Program-made: the position numbers and the translations under genes
The notes under the pieces: generated by a model
Databases searched by the model: none
What the model saw: the letters and a program-made list of their open reading frames with translations, nothing else
What the model was told of the DNA's origin: nothing
Part shown: positions 12,801 through 19,487 of the stretch, in pieces
Layout of the letters: every line of letters begins with the position of its first letter
Numbering within the stretch: the first letter of the stretch is position 1
DNA from: Phoronis australis
Lineage: Eukaryota; Phoronida; Phoronidae
Direction: 5' to 3'
Length of the DNA: 28,725 nucleotides
NCBI GenBank assembly: GCA_002633005.1
Contig: NMRA01000606.1
Span: forward strand, 206,301-235,025

Positions 12801-15800
12801 CACTGAAGGACATCGCCTTGGCTGAACAGAACCTTAGACTACAGGTACGTGACTAGGGTCCTAAAGGCAAAGGCAACCTTTTTTCATGTCATTTTTAGCA
12901 AAAATAAGGTTTGTTGATTATCCCAGACATATTTTTCACTTATTTACTGCTTTTCGTAATTTAATTACTTACTCGTCGTCTACTCCGGAAGTGACGTTTT
13001 GCGAGGCAAGAATTTCGCGCCAATTTCTTTTCATATAGTCTGACTGTGAGAGCAGTCGAGTCAGTCATTGTTCTACCTCGGTTATGATAAGTTCGGTCGT
13101 CGTTTCCTTTTGCTTACGAGTCAGTCAAAATGCCACGCTGTTGCTGCGTACTGGTGTGTACTCATTATCGTCTCACGTACAGAGGAAGAACTGTCCCACT
13201 TGCCCGAGTGTCCCGCGACACAATCCCACTGGAGGGTGATCTGAACACCCAAACTGCTTACATCCCGCCGTGTGACACCCTTGCCACACACTTGGCACCT
13301 TCCAAATAGCTCCAATACAAGTCCAAAATAAACTTATCAAACGTAGGCTCACCAATCTGTTCATTGGATGACGAAGTGTCCTCTTCACTGGATGTCGAAC
13401 TGGGCCTGTATTCACTCCCAGTACTCAATATCGCTGCAGGGCTGCTTACAGGCTCTGGGCTAGAGACAACAGCACAGGGCGAATCACTGCTTGTTCCTGG
13501 AATTGCATGCAATGGGGCACGTTCCGAGGCACGGGTGACAGTAGATGAAGTGCCTCCAGTCACTGTATATAGTGGCCACAGCTCGCGAGGCTTGTCCCTT
13601 CAAAAACGCACTTATCGGGGTTGGCGACGGGGCACTGCCAGGAATCAACAGCGACGGTATGGTACCCTTCTTCAGGCGTTGTTTCGCAGGGACCTTCAAT
13701 TCAGCGTACATATCTGTCAGAATCTGATGGCAGAAAATGCTTGCCATACACTCGGTAACCCTCCATTGCTTTGTACGTTGCGTGGACGGTTAGCGCTGCG
13801 TTCTTCACATGAACGAGCTAGCCAAGTACGGCGAAGTGTGTCATCCTTCGGAAAGCGACGCAAGGTACCCAAAGCGCGTGTGAGACGATAGTGAGTACAT
13901 CCCGGCACGCAGCAACAGCGTGGTATGTTGACTGACTTGTAAACAAAAGCATACGACGACCAAACTTATCACAAACGAGGTAGAACAATGACTGTCTCGA
14001 CTGCTCTCACAGTCAGACTATAATGAAAAGAAATTGGCACGAAACTCTTGCTTCCCAAAACGTCACTTCCAGAGTAGAGGACGAGAAATTAATCTGTTAT
14101 TAAGTGAAAAATGTGTCTGGGATAATCAACGAACCTTATTTTTGCTAAAAGTGACATGAAAAAGGGTTACCTTCGCCTTTAAGTACTGGGCTCTACTTCA
14201 GGGATCCTCACTTATTGCACGGGCATTCTCACTTACAGCATTATTTCCCACGAGCAAAGTTGTTAGCTATCAAATTGTATTCCTGTCTTGTGAACCACAG
14301 TTCTTTTCATACGAACATTACTTTTCTTATAAATCCTTTCTATTCTGTATGTTCTCACTCCTCCTGAAGTCACTGTCAGTGCACTGTGGTTCATGAGTAA
14401 AGAAACGGATGTGTTCGTCAGATGAAAAATCACTGGACAGAGGAAGTACTGCTCATGAAAAAGTACATGTTTATGGAAAGAACGCTGTTAGCAAGCTAGT
14501 GAGAAATCCGTGTGGGCCGTGAGGAATTCAGTGTATTCTGAATCTGACAGCGCATACTGTCGAGTTTAACGAGATGTGAATCAGAGTACATGAAACAACT
14601 GATCTGTCCATGTATCTGAGTGGACAGAGTGTGGGTGGCTAGTTTGCTCCAAATTCCAATAAGGAAACATATCGAAAGTAAATAAATAAACTTCATCTTA
14701 ATTGGCTGTTTTCAGCTTGTTAACTTCATATCAAGTCTCCTTCAAAACGCTCAATGAATTCCTGTTCTGTTCATACACCAGAGCAACCCTCACTCTCGCT
14801 CTGTGAATGCAGAGTTTTATGAAAACGTCTTCCAAAAAAATTGGCCTGGATCATTTAGTGTCTGGTCGTTATGACATAAGTCCACGATATGTTTTTTTAC
14901 AATAGTTATGTTCTTCGAGATTAAGAAAATATTTAGAATTAGTTTCACCCTCTTCTGCCCATTGGTCCTTAGTCCTAATCACTGAGCCATTTACTTTCTG
15001 TGTCTGGAGGATTTTCAAATTTATTTTAAGTCTGTCTTAGTTATTAAATTTATCAATTGTTGGTTAGTTGGATTATGTTGGTGATATTACCCACTGTGAC
15101 ATCAAAAGTGGGACATTATAACCGTGTGAACATTGCCTTAGGAAAGAATAGGACCTCCAAAATAGAATGTTATAAGCGAGCAAACATTATAAACAGGGCT
15201 CGTTGTAATGTGATATGTCCTATACATAATTTTGGCATTGTTTGCTAATGTGGTAGATCCGAAGTTAATATTGCTTAGAGTGGTCGTTATAATCCGTGAG
15301 TGTTTGACCTTAACCTATTTGTCATCGACCTTAATTGACAATTTGTTGTTAGTATTCGATGATATGGCTTCACATTGCTAACACAGGAAATATCTGTTTC
15401 TAGGCTTTGGACTTGATCAGCTACGATGGAGTGTTGGTGTGGAAAATTACTGATTTCTCCAAAAAGAGAGCGGAAGCTGTGGCAGGTTGGTTAAAGCTGT
15501 ATTTTTGTTGCACTATTGTGCTTATTTTCACAAAGGACCATGATAGCTTTCCAAGGAGGCAACTGAAGCTCTCGGGTTTGAGAAGCTTTACCGTGCAGTT
15601 GTTTTTGTGTTCTTGATGAACAAATGGTTTCAGTTAATGATCTTCAGAAATGGCTTCTTTAAAGAGTTGCCCTTGATATTCGTACCCAGTAGAAGTGTGT
15701 TGTTAAGTGCTGTGAAGTCACTCAAGCTTGATTGGGGCAGAGACTTGCAACTTAAACAGTCATGCCATGTGATTTGAGTTTTAGTGGAAGTGTGCCAGGC

Positions 15801-18800
15801 ATTTGGTCAATTTCAAAGTTGACTTTCCAGTACAAAATTGAGAGACTGGGTCATGGTTTATACATTACATATTAGCTAGTGAATTGTAATGAAGAAATGT
15901 CCTAGCACTAGTGTTAAGCAGTGGCAGCAGTGGCGGATTTAGAGGGAGGGGGGCCAAGGGGGCAATGCCCCCCCCCCTAAAATTCTCTCAGATTCCATTT
16001 GACAGTTCAGGTCTGGCTGGCAAAATCCTGGCTAATACTATGCCCTACTCCCCATCTCAAAATCCTAGATCCGCCCCTGTTAAGGAACACCGCACTTGTC
16101 TTTCGGGTGGACCATGGCACTCCAACACAACAAGAAATTCGGGGTGATATACATGATTGAATGCCCTGATTATCCTGCCAATTATGTTGGGGAGACCGCT
16201 CGGAATCTAGCTACAGACTTAAAGAACCCTGCAACATATCATTTGGCAAACCTGTACAGCCGTAGGAGAGTCCAGTATGGACACACTGCACATCATTTGC
16301 AAACGTGCAGTCAAAATAGTATCTAAAGAAAATATTGGAATCGTAAAATCAGAGAAGCAGTCGAAATCGTGGGCTGTAAACCAACATTGACTTTAGAGAC
16401 ATTGGATATCATTTGTCAGCTATTTACCACTGTCTCCTTGCACGTAACAGCCACCAGGGTAACACTTTACACAATTATAGGCATGCTTATTAATTACTTA
16501 CACAAATTCGTCATTATACTTGAAAACGAGGCGTTGTGTCCAAACTACAATGATTGTGCATGTTTGGAAACCGCACGCTTTCATGTTTGCATTGTTAAAA
16601 TTGATGCTAAAACGAGGCGTTGTGTCCTAAACAACAATGGACAACAATCCTTTTTGCCACACCACCAAAGTGTGCAAGTAGTGAATAGCACTGTAGACAA
16701 TGGTAGACAAGCCTGTAACACTGTATACAATGGTAGACGGGCCTGTAACACTGTATTCAATGATAGCACTATACACAATTATAGGCATGCCTTTAGCACT
16801 GTATACAATGATTGGCACACAAGGATGGACATTATTAACACTTCATCTCACTATAATAGTTTCCATTATTACAGGTCGCACCCTCAGCTTGTACTCATCG
16901 TGTTTCTACACCAGCCCCATTGGGTATCGCATGTGTTGTCGTCTCTACCCCAACGGCGATGGCAGTGGCAAGGGAACGCACGTGTCACTGTTCTTTGTCG
17001 TCATGCGTGGAGAGTTCGACGCCCTCCAACCTTGGCCCTTCAAGCAGAGAGTGAGTTGTTGGCGCTGCCTTAAACATTTAGTAAAAATGATTAGGAACGC
17101 AGGTTTTCATGCGTTTGGTATTAAAAGTTAATATTGATATCCTTGGCTGTTTTGACATTATTTACAATTAGTCAACATAGTCGCATAAACAAAAACATGT
17201 TGTGTCACCTTCATAGTTCACTTTATTAAATTAAGGATTTTAACAACGTGCTGGAAGTCTTTAAAAGAATTTTAAAAATGGCTTTTTTGGCAATTGTTTT
17301 GCTCGAAATTTTGGAGATTTTACTGTATTACTTTATCACATGCTTGTCTAGAGGATGTGAGTGTGGCGGTTCGCATCACTAAAAGAACACCTCAGGGTGG
17401 CGCTGCCTCACCCACCCTCTTTAACATGGTTATAGATGGTTTGCTTCAACAATTATCTATTGACACGGGTCCAAACTTGTATGTTCAAGCCTATGCAGAT
17501 GATATTGTTCTCAGTGTGTCTAGCATCGATCCTGACACGTCGCTATCTTGCCCTAAGAGCACTGAACACAACAGCTTCATGAGCTAAGTCAGTTGGCTTT
17601 ATAATAGAAATTAGTGGTAGCAAAACAAAGGTGATTATGTTCACTTGGAAGCTTAAATGGCCAATGCTGTCTTTAATGCTGAATGGTAAACATCTTGATC
17701 TTGTAGACAAGGCGATTTATCTAGGTGTCATTTTACACCATCGTCTTTCCTGGACCCCGCATATTACAGAAAAAATCTCAAAAGCCAAAACTGTATTGGT
17801 GAGATGCAGTCGTGCGGTGGGTAAAACTTGGGGAATGTCCCCCAAGAATACGTTCTGGATTTATACTGCTGTTATCCGACCTATAATGTCCTATGCTTCG
17901 TCGGTATGGGTAACGGCATCAAAACAGATCACAATTATCAACAAACTTAAGCAGCTGCAATGTCTAGCTTGTCTGTGCATAACCTCTGCATTGCCAGGAA
18001 CTCCTTCTGCTGCCTTAGAAATGCTAATCGGTCTACCACCACTGTTCATATACCTTGAGGGTGAGGCTGCATGTGCTGCACTTCGTCTCAGATATAATGG
18101 TCAGTGGCTGAAAACTAACTGACTGTATTGCACACAGAAGCCACAGAAAATTTTTGCAATAAGCTAATGGCCAGGACTGGGCAACTATGGAACATGCCTA
18201 GTGATGTTCAGGTCACAGCTTTAAATCATACAAACAATTTCTTCACGGAAATTGGCGATGAATGGCCTACCGCAGAGCACAAGAATGAGGTGGTTTGTTA
18301 TACGGACGGCTCTAAACTGGAAAATGGCCAAACAGGTGCTGGAGTCTTATTTTCCAAGCCTTCCGGTTGCAGATGCAGCAAACTGGGTATCGCTAGGCAA
18401 TTTTGCCACGGTATTTCAGGCTGAAATCACTGCAATTAATAGAGCTGCTCAACTGGCACAACAATATAATTCTGAGCTGGGCAATCGGCCAATTACCATC
18501 TTTTCAGATAGCCAGGCAGCAATAAAAGCCCTAAAGAAACTAAGGGTCAACTCTCATTGTGTTAATGCTTGTATTAATGAGCTTAACAAGCTTGCAATCG
18601 AAAGAATCATCAATATACGCTGGGTCAAGGCCCATGTGAATGAGAATGCAGACAGACCCGCAAAGATAGGAGCAAGCATTCTGCATTTTGTGCCTGAACC
18701 TGCTATCCCAGTGTCTTACGGATGTTGCAGGAATGAGTATACGCAACTGGGTACATACCCAGTCAGCAGGCCAGTGGGCGTCACTTAACTCCTGCAGAGA

Positions 18801-19487
18801 GACCACGTAGAATTTTCAAAAACCTTCTGAGTCTAGATAGATTGGGTATAAGACACGTCATTCAAATTTTGACGGGCCACTGTAACCTAGCCCGACACAG
18901 ACACATTACTGGGCATATGGGGAGCCCTGTGTGTCCTGAGTGTGGTACTGACGTAGAATCTCCTAAACACCTGGTATATCTTGCCTAGCTTTTTATAGGC
19001 TAAGGAGCAACCTAGTGGATGGCACTGTTACATGCCTACTACATATAGTGCATGGCAATAAATGGAAACGTCTGTCTGTTTTCCTAAAGGAGACTGGCAG
19101 ACTTGAAAACTTTCTTCACGAAGAGCCATAATTGGGCTCCTGTGCTTTTGCTCAGGTGTTTTGTGCAATGGGCCCAACCATGAGGCCTGGGCACGTCTGA
19201 TGCACCGCAAATGACATTAGGCCACCTGCATTGTTTTTGTTTTGATCACGTGCTTCTGCCACCAGGTGACTCTGATGATTTTGGATCAAGACAACCGTAA
19301 CCACATCATAGATGCTTTTCGGCCAGACGAGGCGAGCTCCTCATTCAAGCGACCTACATCCGAGATGAACATCGCCAGTGGCTGTCCTATGTTCTCAGCA
19401 TTTGATCGTCTGATCCAGAACAAACACAACTATTTGCGAGATGACACCTTATTTGTTAAGTGCATTGTGGATACTTCTAACTTGTAA
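716..19487 (+). CDS. TRAF2: TRAF2-like adaptor / RING E3 ligase, whole gene (11 coding exons)
   Basis: Joined exons: 716-897, 2735-2804, 6679-6777, 7961-8194, 9478-9555, 11441-11671, 12123-12228, 12666-12844, 15404-15485, 16875-17050, 19266-19487. They give 552 codons plus TAA. Every intron is GT-AG and the phases agree. Domains: RING at residues 32-68; five TRAF-type zinc fingers at 102-234; coiled-coil/TRAF-N at about 235-393; MATH/TRAF-C at about 400-552. The family consists of cytoplasmic trimeric adaptors that bind TNF-receptor-type tails through MATH and signal to NF-kB and JNK through the RING/zinc-finger half. TRAF2 is favoured because the region after the RING (FPDNAIRR), the MATH start (YDGVLVWKITDF) and the last exon resemble TRAF2 most. 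The ancestral TRAF1/2 or TRAF1/2/3/5 grouping cannot be settled without a tree. At 552 residues it is close to vertebrate TRAF3/5 and somewhat longer than TRAF2, partly because of a small-residue-rich linker. Introns are loaded with repeats but the reading frame is intact, so the gene looks functional. Confidence 0.92.
898..2734 (+). other. Intron 1 of the TRAF2-like gene
   Basis: No recognisable gene or element. A short (GT)n/(GAGTCT)n simple repeat lies at 1541-1573. Short open frames here have no recognisable motif. Confidence 0.7.
2735..2804 (+). CDS. TRAF2: TRAF2-like exon 2: end of the RING finger
   Basis: Acceptor TTTTTTTAG at 2726-2734 and donor GTAATG at 2805. In the phase set by exon 1 it reads SQTQCPICAKEDVEDE and supplies the last two RING ligands, C65 and C68 (CPIC), so the RING closes across the junction. 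The rest is an acidic linker. It is 70 nt and restores phase 0. Confidence 0.9.
2805..3850 (+). other. First part of intron 2, no recognisable gene
   Basis: AT-rich intronic sequence. The short - strand frame at 2952-3206 shows no known motif. Nothing else is supported before the tandem repeat at 3853. Confidence 0.6.
3853..3921. repeat. 23-bp tandem repeat, three near-perfect copies
   Basis: GCAAAATCCAAACTCTTACA followed by GCG repeats at 3853, 3876 and 3899 with almost no divergence, so this is a recent expansion. It lies just outside the left arm of the foldback element at 3966. Confidence 0.9.
3966..5400. mobile_element. Large foldback element with arms of about 600 bp
   Basis: The left arm (about 3966-4590) matches the reverse complement of the right arm (about 4800-5400) with many substitutions and small indels. 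Shared blocks include TGAATACAAATT, CAAACTCATTCTTCCAGCTG, GCGCATGTCAAT and ACGTAAGGACC. The centre (about 4590-4800) is unique and GC-richer. No transposase was recognised inside, so it is a non-autonomous foldback DNA element. No target-site duplication is clear. Short open frames in the arms look incidental. Confidence 0.75.
5531..5791 (-). pseudogene. Possible P-type (THAP9-like) transposase C-terminal remnant
   Basis: The - strand frame contains CSTCLFLKSGSGLIYKHITE and then TICCVNDFEMEVY. This resembles the Cys-pair, 'GGL(I/T)..S..V..IC...E' region near the C-terminus of P-element/THAP9-type transposases. It is only 86 codons, has no catalytic part, and sits beside the foldback at 3966-5400. 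The match is by pattern recall only and could be chance. Confidence 0.3.
5885..5935. repeat. Partial terminal repeat related to the foldback MITE at 6050
   Basis: It ends in TTTTAAGATGTGGAGAACACTG, resembling the right end of the MITE at 6501-6541 (AAGCGGTTGTGGAGAACACTG). It looks like a solo or decayed right end of a second copy. Confidence 0.5.
6050..6541. mobile_element. hAT-like foldback MITE
   Basis: It begins CAGTGTTCTCCACGACC and ends with the inverse (GGTTGTGGAGAACACTG). Arms of about 200-245 bp pair: 6050-6296 with about 6334-6541, including the shared block GTCATTGTTAATAAGGTCTT. The loop is about 40 bp. The left arm holds extra short internal repeats of the type CGTCCTGTTTAAA. CAG...CTG ends suggest the hAT superfamily, but no clear 8-bp target duplication was seen (AATCATTG against ATGATCCA). 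Confidence 0.8.
6679..6777 (+). CDS. TRAF2: TRAF2-like exon 3: RING to zinc-finger linker and start of finger 1
   Basis: Acceptor ATTTATAG ends at 6678 and the donor is GTAAGA at 6778; 33 codons, phase 0 on both sides. It begins MFPDNAIRRDLNRL, a segment shared by TRAF2-type proteins between RING and zinc fingers. C102 and C107 (CPIKHC) are the first two ligands of finger 1, whose H119 and C123 come from exon 4. Confidence 0.9.
6778..7960 (+). other. Intron 3 of the TRAF2-like gene
   Basis: No recognisable gene. The segment near 6930-6990 (ATCATCTCTGTCCG) weakly recalls the repeat at 8230-8290. The frames at 7341-7586 and 7654-7926 show no known motif. Confidence 0.55.
7961..8194 (+). CDS. 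TRAF2: TRAF2-like exon 4: zinc fingers 1 (end), 2, 3 and 4 (start)
   Basis: Acceptor CTTCCACAG ends at 7960 and the donor is GTAGGA at 8195; 78 codons, phase 0 on both sides. It completes finger 1 (H119, C123), holds finger 2 (C130, C134, H146, C151) and finger 3 (C158, C161, H173, C177), and opens finger 4 (C184, C187). Each finger has exactly 11 residues between its second Cys and its His, as expected for TRAF-type fingers. Confidence 0.93.
8290..8745. repeat. Degenerate tandem repeat of about 150 bp, three units
   Basis: Units start at about 8290, 8435 and 8590. Units 1 and 3 share CTCTATC, then CATGAAATTTGCAGATGTG or its variant, and end in CTAGTGGCAGTTT. Unit 2 is more diverged (GCCACCTATTGACC). 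It lies between exon 4 and the LINE 3' end and may be part of a dispersed repeat family. Confidence 0.6.
8754..9262 (+). mobile_element. I-group LINE, 3' end only (copy 1)
   Basis: Matches 18759-19240 closely over about 480 bp, including the C-terminal Cys/His motif region CPECGTDIESPKHLVESCPA of the LINE protein. It is 5' truncated, keeps a segment of about 26 bp (near 8815-8840) missing from copy 2, and carries a stop near 8950. It is followed by a T run and a TAA-like tail. It lies in intron 4 in the sense orientation. Confidence 0.85.
9258..9426. repeat. AT-rich, TAA-like low-complexity tail
   Basis: About 165 bp of degenerate AAT/TAA/ATT repeats directly after LINE copy 1. I-type elements commonly end in TAA repeats, so this is likely the expanded and decayed LINE tail. 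It ends about 50 bp before exon 5. Confidence 0.65.
9478..9555 (+). CDS. TRAF2: TRAF2-like exon 5: end of zinc finger 4, start of finger 5
   Basis: A small 26-codon exon, phase 0 on both sides, with acceptor GTTGCTGTAG ending at 9477 and donor GTATGT at 9556. It reads MSAHQDPVKGSCSRQYAPC then VYGCKDM. It supplies H199 and C207 of finger 4 and C214 and C218 of finger 5. With it, fingers 4 and 5 also get 11 residues between second Cys and His across both junctions, which is strong evidence for this otherwise easily missed exon. It lies just after the AT-rich tail of a LINE. Confidence 0.85.
9541..9765. repeat. 72-75 bp triplication starting inside exon 5 and spanning its splice donor
   Basis: Units start at 9541 (GGTTGCAAAGATATGGTATG), 9616 (GGCTGAAAAGATATGGTAAG) and 9688 (GGCTGCAGACATGAGGTATG). 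Each continues with a CCACTTCTC-like segment and two end in TTGTTGTTTAATA. Unit 1 contains the last 15 nt of exon 5 and its donor, so units 2 and 3 carry decoy donors. Confidence 0.8.
9773..9876 (+). repeat. Dispersed repeat, copy 1
   Basis: About 100 bp matching 21157-21260 in the same orientation: CTTGCC(T/C)CGATTTTGATA, then TTTTTCGAT, GAGTAG, TTTC(C/G)GATGATA and an A-rich run followed by TTGGTTCGA-like sequence. Family unknown. Confidence 0.8.
9885..11365. repeat. 29-bp minisatellite interrupted by an assembly gap
   Basis: The unit GTGGTACTACAGGGTGGGAT plus GGAGTGCAG repeats every 29 bp before the gap. After the gap the variant ACTACAGGGTGGGACAGAGT plus GCGCGTGGC continues with the same period and decays near 11365. 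Because 29 is not a multiple of 3 and the unit lacks stops, long overlapping frames arise in all three frames; these are not genes. Confidence 0.95.
10093..11078. other. Assembly gap of 986 N
   Basis: The run of N lies inside the 29-bp minisatellite, with the array on both sides, so the true array length is unknown. The TRAF2-like coding sequence is complete without it. Confidence 0.98.
11441..11671 (+). CDS. TRAF2: TRAF2-like exon 6: end of zinc finger 5 and first coiled-coil part
   Basis: Acceptor GATGTTTTAG ends at 11440 and the donor is GTGAGT at 11672; 77 codons, phase 0 on both sides. It supplies H230 and C234 (HNKKC) of finger 5, then a helix (VVQHVESLLERLRAAEE), a run rich in Ala, Ser and Gly at about 253-268, and a second helix (RRIEEMTETVRQLQSH). 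This is the start of TRAF-N, which drives trimerisation. The preceding array and assembly gap do not interrupt the coding sequence. Confidence 0.9.
11672..12665 (+). other. Introns 6 and 7 around exon 7
   Basis: Apart from exon 7 (12123-12228) nothing is recognised here. Both introns are short and AT-rich and contain no obvious element. Confidence 0.7.
12123..12228 (+). CDS. TRAF2: TRAF2-like exon 7: small-residue linker inside TRAF-N
   Basis: Acceptor CCTTATGTCAG ends at 12122 and the donor is GTAAGT at 12229; 106 nt, phase 0 to phase 1. It reads APSKGASKGLLSALSGLSG and then a short helix (YHVLETKISSLN). The Ser/Gly/Lys-rich part has no obvious counterpart in the TRAF2 coiled coil that I recognise, so it is probably a lineage-specific flexible linker. 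The exon is supported by splice sites and by phase continuity with exon 8. Confidence 0.8.
12666..12844 (+). CDS. TRAF2: TRAF2-like exon 8: coiled coil (TRAF-N)
   Basis: Acceptor ATCCTTCCAG ends at 12665 and the donor is GTACGT at 12845; phase 1 to phase 0. Residues 334-393 are almost all charged or hydrophobic in helical pattern, for example RVDRVMAAHEDQRRKERDD and IAKMERDLALKDIALAEQ. The LALKDIALAEQNL segment resembles the end of the TRAF2 coiled coil just before MATH. A transposon terminal repeat begins only 17 nt past the donor's first base. Confidence 0.9.
12862..14181 (-). mobile_element. P-superfamily-like foldback transposon carrying a broken THAP gene
   Basis: Terminal inverted repeats of about 300-320 bp: left 12862-13180, right about 13879-14181. 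The ends are TAAAGGCAAAGGCAACC and, on the other strand, TTAAAGGCGAAGGTAACC. They share long blocks such as AGCAAAAATAAGG, GATTATCCCAGACA and CTGACTGTGAGAGCAGTCGA. The interior, on the - strand, encodes a THAP-type DNA-binding domain, which in P-type transposons binds the element ends. No catalytic transposase domain is present, so it is internally deleted and non-autonomous. No convincing target-site duplication was found. Confidence 0.85.
13258..13930 (-). pseudogene. Broken THAP-domain protein gene
   Basis: On the - strand, from the right terminal repeat inward: CCCVPGCTHYRL, then LRRFPKDDTLRRTWLAR, a typical THAP start (C-x-x-x-C, then FP and W). The expected Cys-x-x-His-Phe follows in another frame as RVYGKHFLPSDSD, with Tyr in place of Cys. 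A further frame change leads to AELKVPAKQRLKKGTIPSLL, the basic stretch usually seen after THAP domains. Then comes a Ser/Glu-rich linker and TFDKFILDLYWSYLEGAKC. The start codon is ATA in this arm. Frameshifts, start loss and a lost zinc ligand make it a pseudogene. Confidence 0.75.
14182..15403 (+). other. Second part of intron 8
   Basis: No gene recognised. At 15105-15300 there are degenerate repeats of the type CATTATAACCGTGTGAACATT / CGTTATAATCCGTGAG. The rest is AT-rich and unassigned. Confidence 0.5.
15404..15485 (+). CDS. TRAF2: TRAF2-like exon 9: start of the MATH domain
   Basis: Acceptor TGTTTCTAG ends at 15403; the donor is GTTGGT at 15486, a weak match to consensus. Phase 0 to phase 1. 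It reads ALDLISYDGVLVWKITDFS and then KKRAEAVAG, the first strand of the TRAF-C/MATH sandwich and very like vertebrate TRAF2. Confidence 0.92.
15928..16079. mobile_element. Short MITE with CAGTGGCGGAT-type ends
   Basis: Starts CAGTGGCGGATTTAG and ends with the inverse of CAGGGGCGGATCTAG, about 152 bp. It contains G-rich (GGGAGGGGGGCC) and C-rich (GCCCCCCCCCC) blocks that pair. The ends resemble hAT-type MITEs. TTAAG occurs just outside both ends (15914-15918, and 16080-16084), but a 9-bp CAGTGGCAG lies between the left copy and the element, so the boundary is uncertain. Confidence 0.65.
16085..16420 (+). mobile_element. Penelope-like element fragment: GIY-YIG endonuclease end
   Basis: The + strand frame reads KFGVIYMIECPDYP then NYVGETARNL, the GIY and YIG motifs of the Penelope-like endonuclease. 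After a stop and a frame change, YWNRKIREAVEI and KPTLT match the C-terminal part of the same domain. No reverse transcriptase is seen. It directly follows the MITE at 15928-16079. A degraded fragment with no expected activity. Confidence 0.7.
16440..16835. repeat. Local tandem duplications in intron 9
   Basis: CAATG(G/A)TAGAC plus (A/G)(A/G)GCCTGTAACACTGTAT repeats with a period of about 30 bp at 16697-16762. ACAATTATAGGCATGC occurs at about 16471 and 16776. AAAACGAGGCGTTGTGTCC occurs at about 16523 and 16609. The nested pattern indicates several rounds of local duplication just upstream of exon 10. Confidence 0.7.
16875..17050 (+). CDS. TRAF2: TRAF2-like exon 10: central MATH domain
   Basis: Acceptor CATTATTACAG ends at 16874 and the donor is GTGAGT at 17051; phase 1 to phase 0. 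It contains FYTSPIGYRMCCRLYPNGDG and then GTHVSLFFVVMRGEFDAL. R443 and Y445 correspond to the Arg and Tyr that contact receptor peptides in TRAF2-type MATH domains. A longer frame starting at 16369 overlaps this exon but does not encode MATH. Confidence 0.93.
17345..19240 (+). mobile_element. I-group LINE with RT end and RNase H (copy 2), 5' truncated and frameshifted
   Basis: The + strand frames in order: RT end with TPQGGAASPTLFNMVIDGLL and AYADDIVLSV (the YADD catalytic motif); a connector with YLGVILHHRLSWTPHITEKI and YTAVIRPIMSYAS; an RNase H domain with YTDGSK, then after a frameshift near 18360 FQAEITAINRAA, FSDSQAAIKAL and HVNENADRPAK, matching the D, E, D and D sites; and a C-terminal CPECGTDVESPKHLV motif. 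Having RNase H after RT places it in the I group (I, Nimb and relatives). The 5' RT part including the first catalytic Asp is missing. The frameshifts and stops make it inactive. Confidence 0.88.
19266..19487 (+). CDS. TRAF2: TRAF2-like exon 11: end of the MATH domain and stop
   Basis: Acceptor CTTCTGCCACCAG ends at 19265; TAA at 19485-19487. It reads VTLMILDQDNRNHIIDAFRP and then EASSSFKRP, MNIASGCPMF and YLRDDTLFVKCIVD. S503-S505 match the three-serine peptide-binding site typical of TRAF1/2/3/5-class MATH domains, and S517-G518-C519 matches a second contact loop. These indicate that it binds TRAF2-type receptor motifs. The acceptor lies about 25 nt downstream of a LINE tail. Confidence 0.94.
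   Translation: MTLMILDQDNRNHIIDAFRPDEASSSFKRPTSEMNIASGCPMFSAFDRLIQNKHNYLRDDTLFVKCIVDTSNL

Noticed and set aside
13364-13891. A 175-codon + strand frame.
   Set aside because: It is antisense to the broken THAP gene, whose motifs are recognisable on the - strand.
12850-14190. Target-site duplication of the THAP foldback.
   Set aside because: The flanks (AGGGTCC and AGTACTGG side) do not match at 7 or 8 bp for any plausible boundary.
16369-17073. A 234-codon + strand frame.
   Set aside because: It begins in the Penelope-like fragment, crosses tandem repeats and covers exon 10 in a frame that does not encode MATH.
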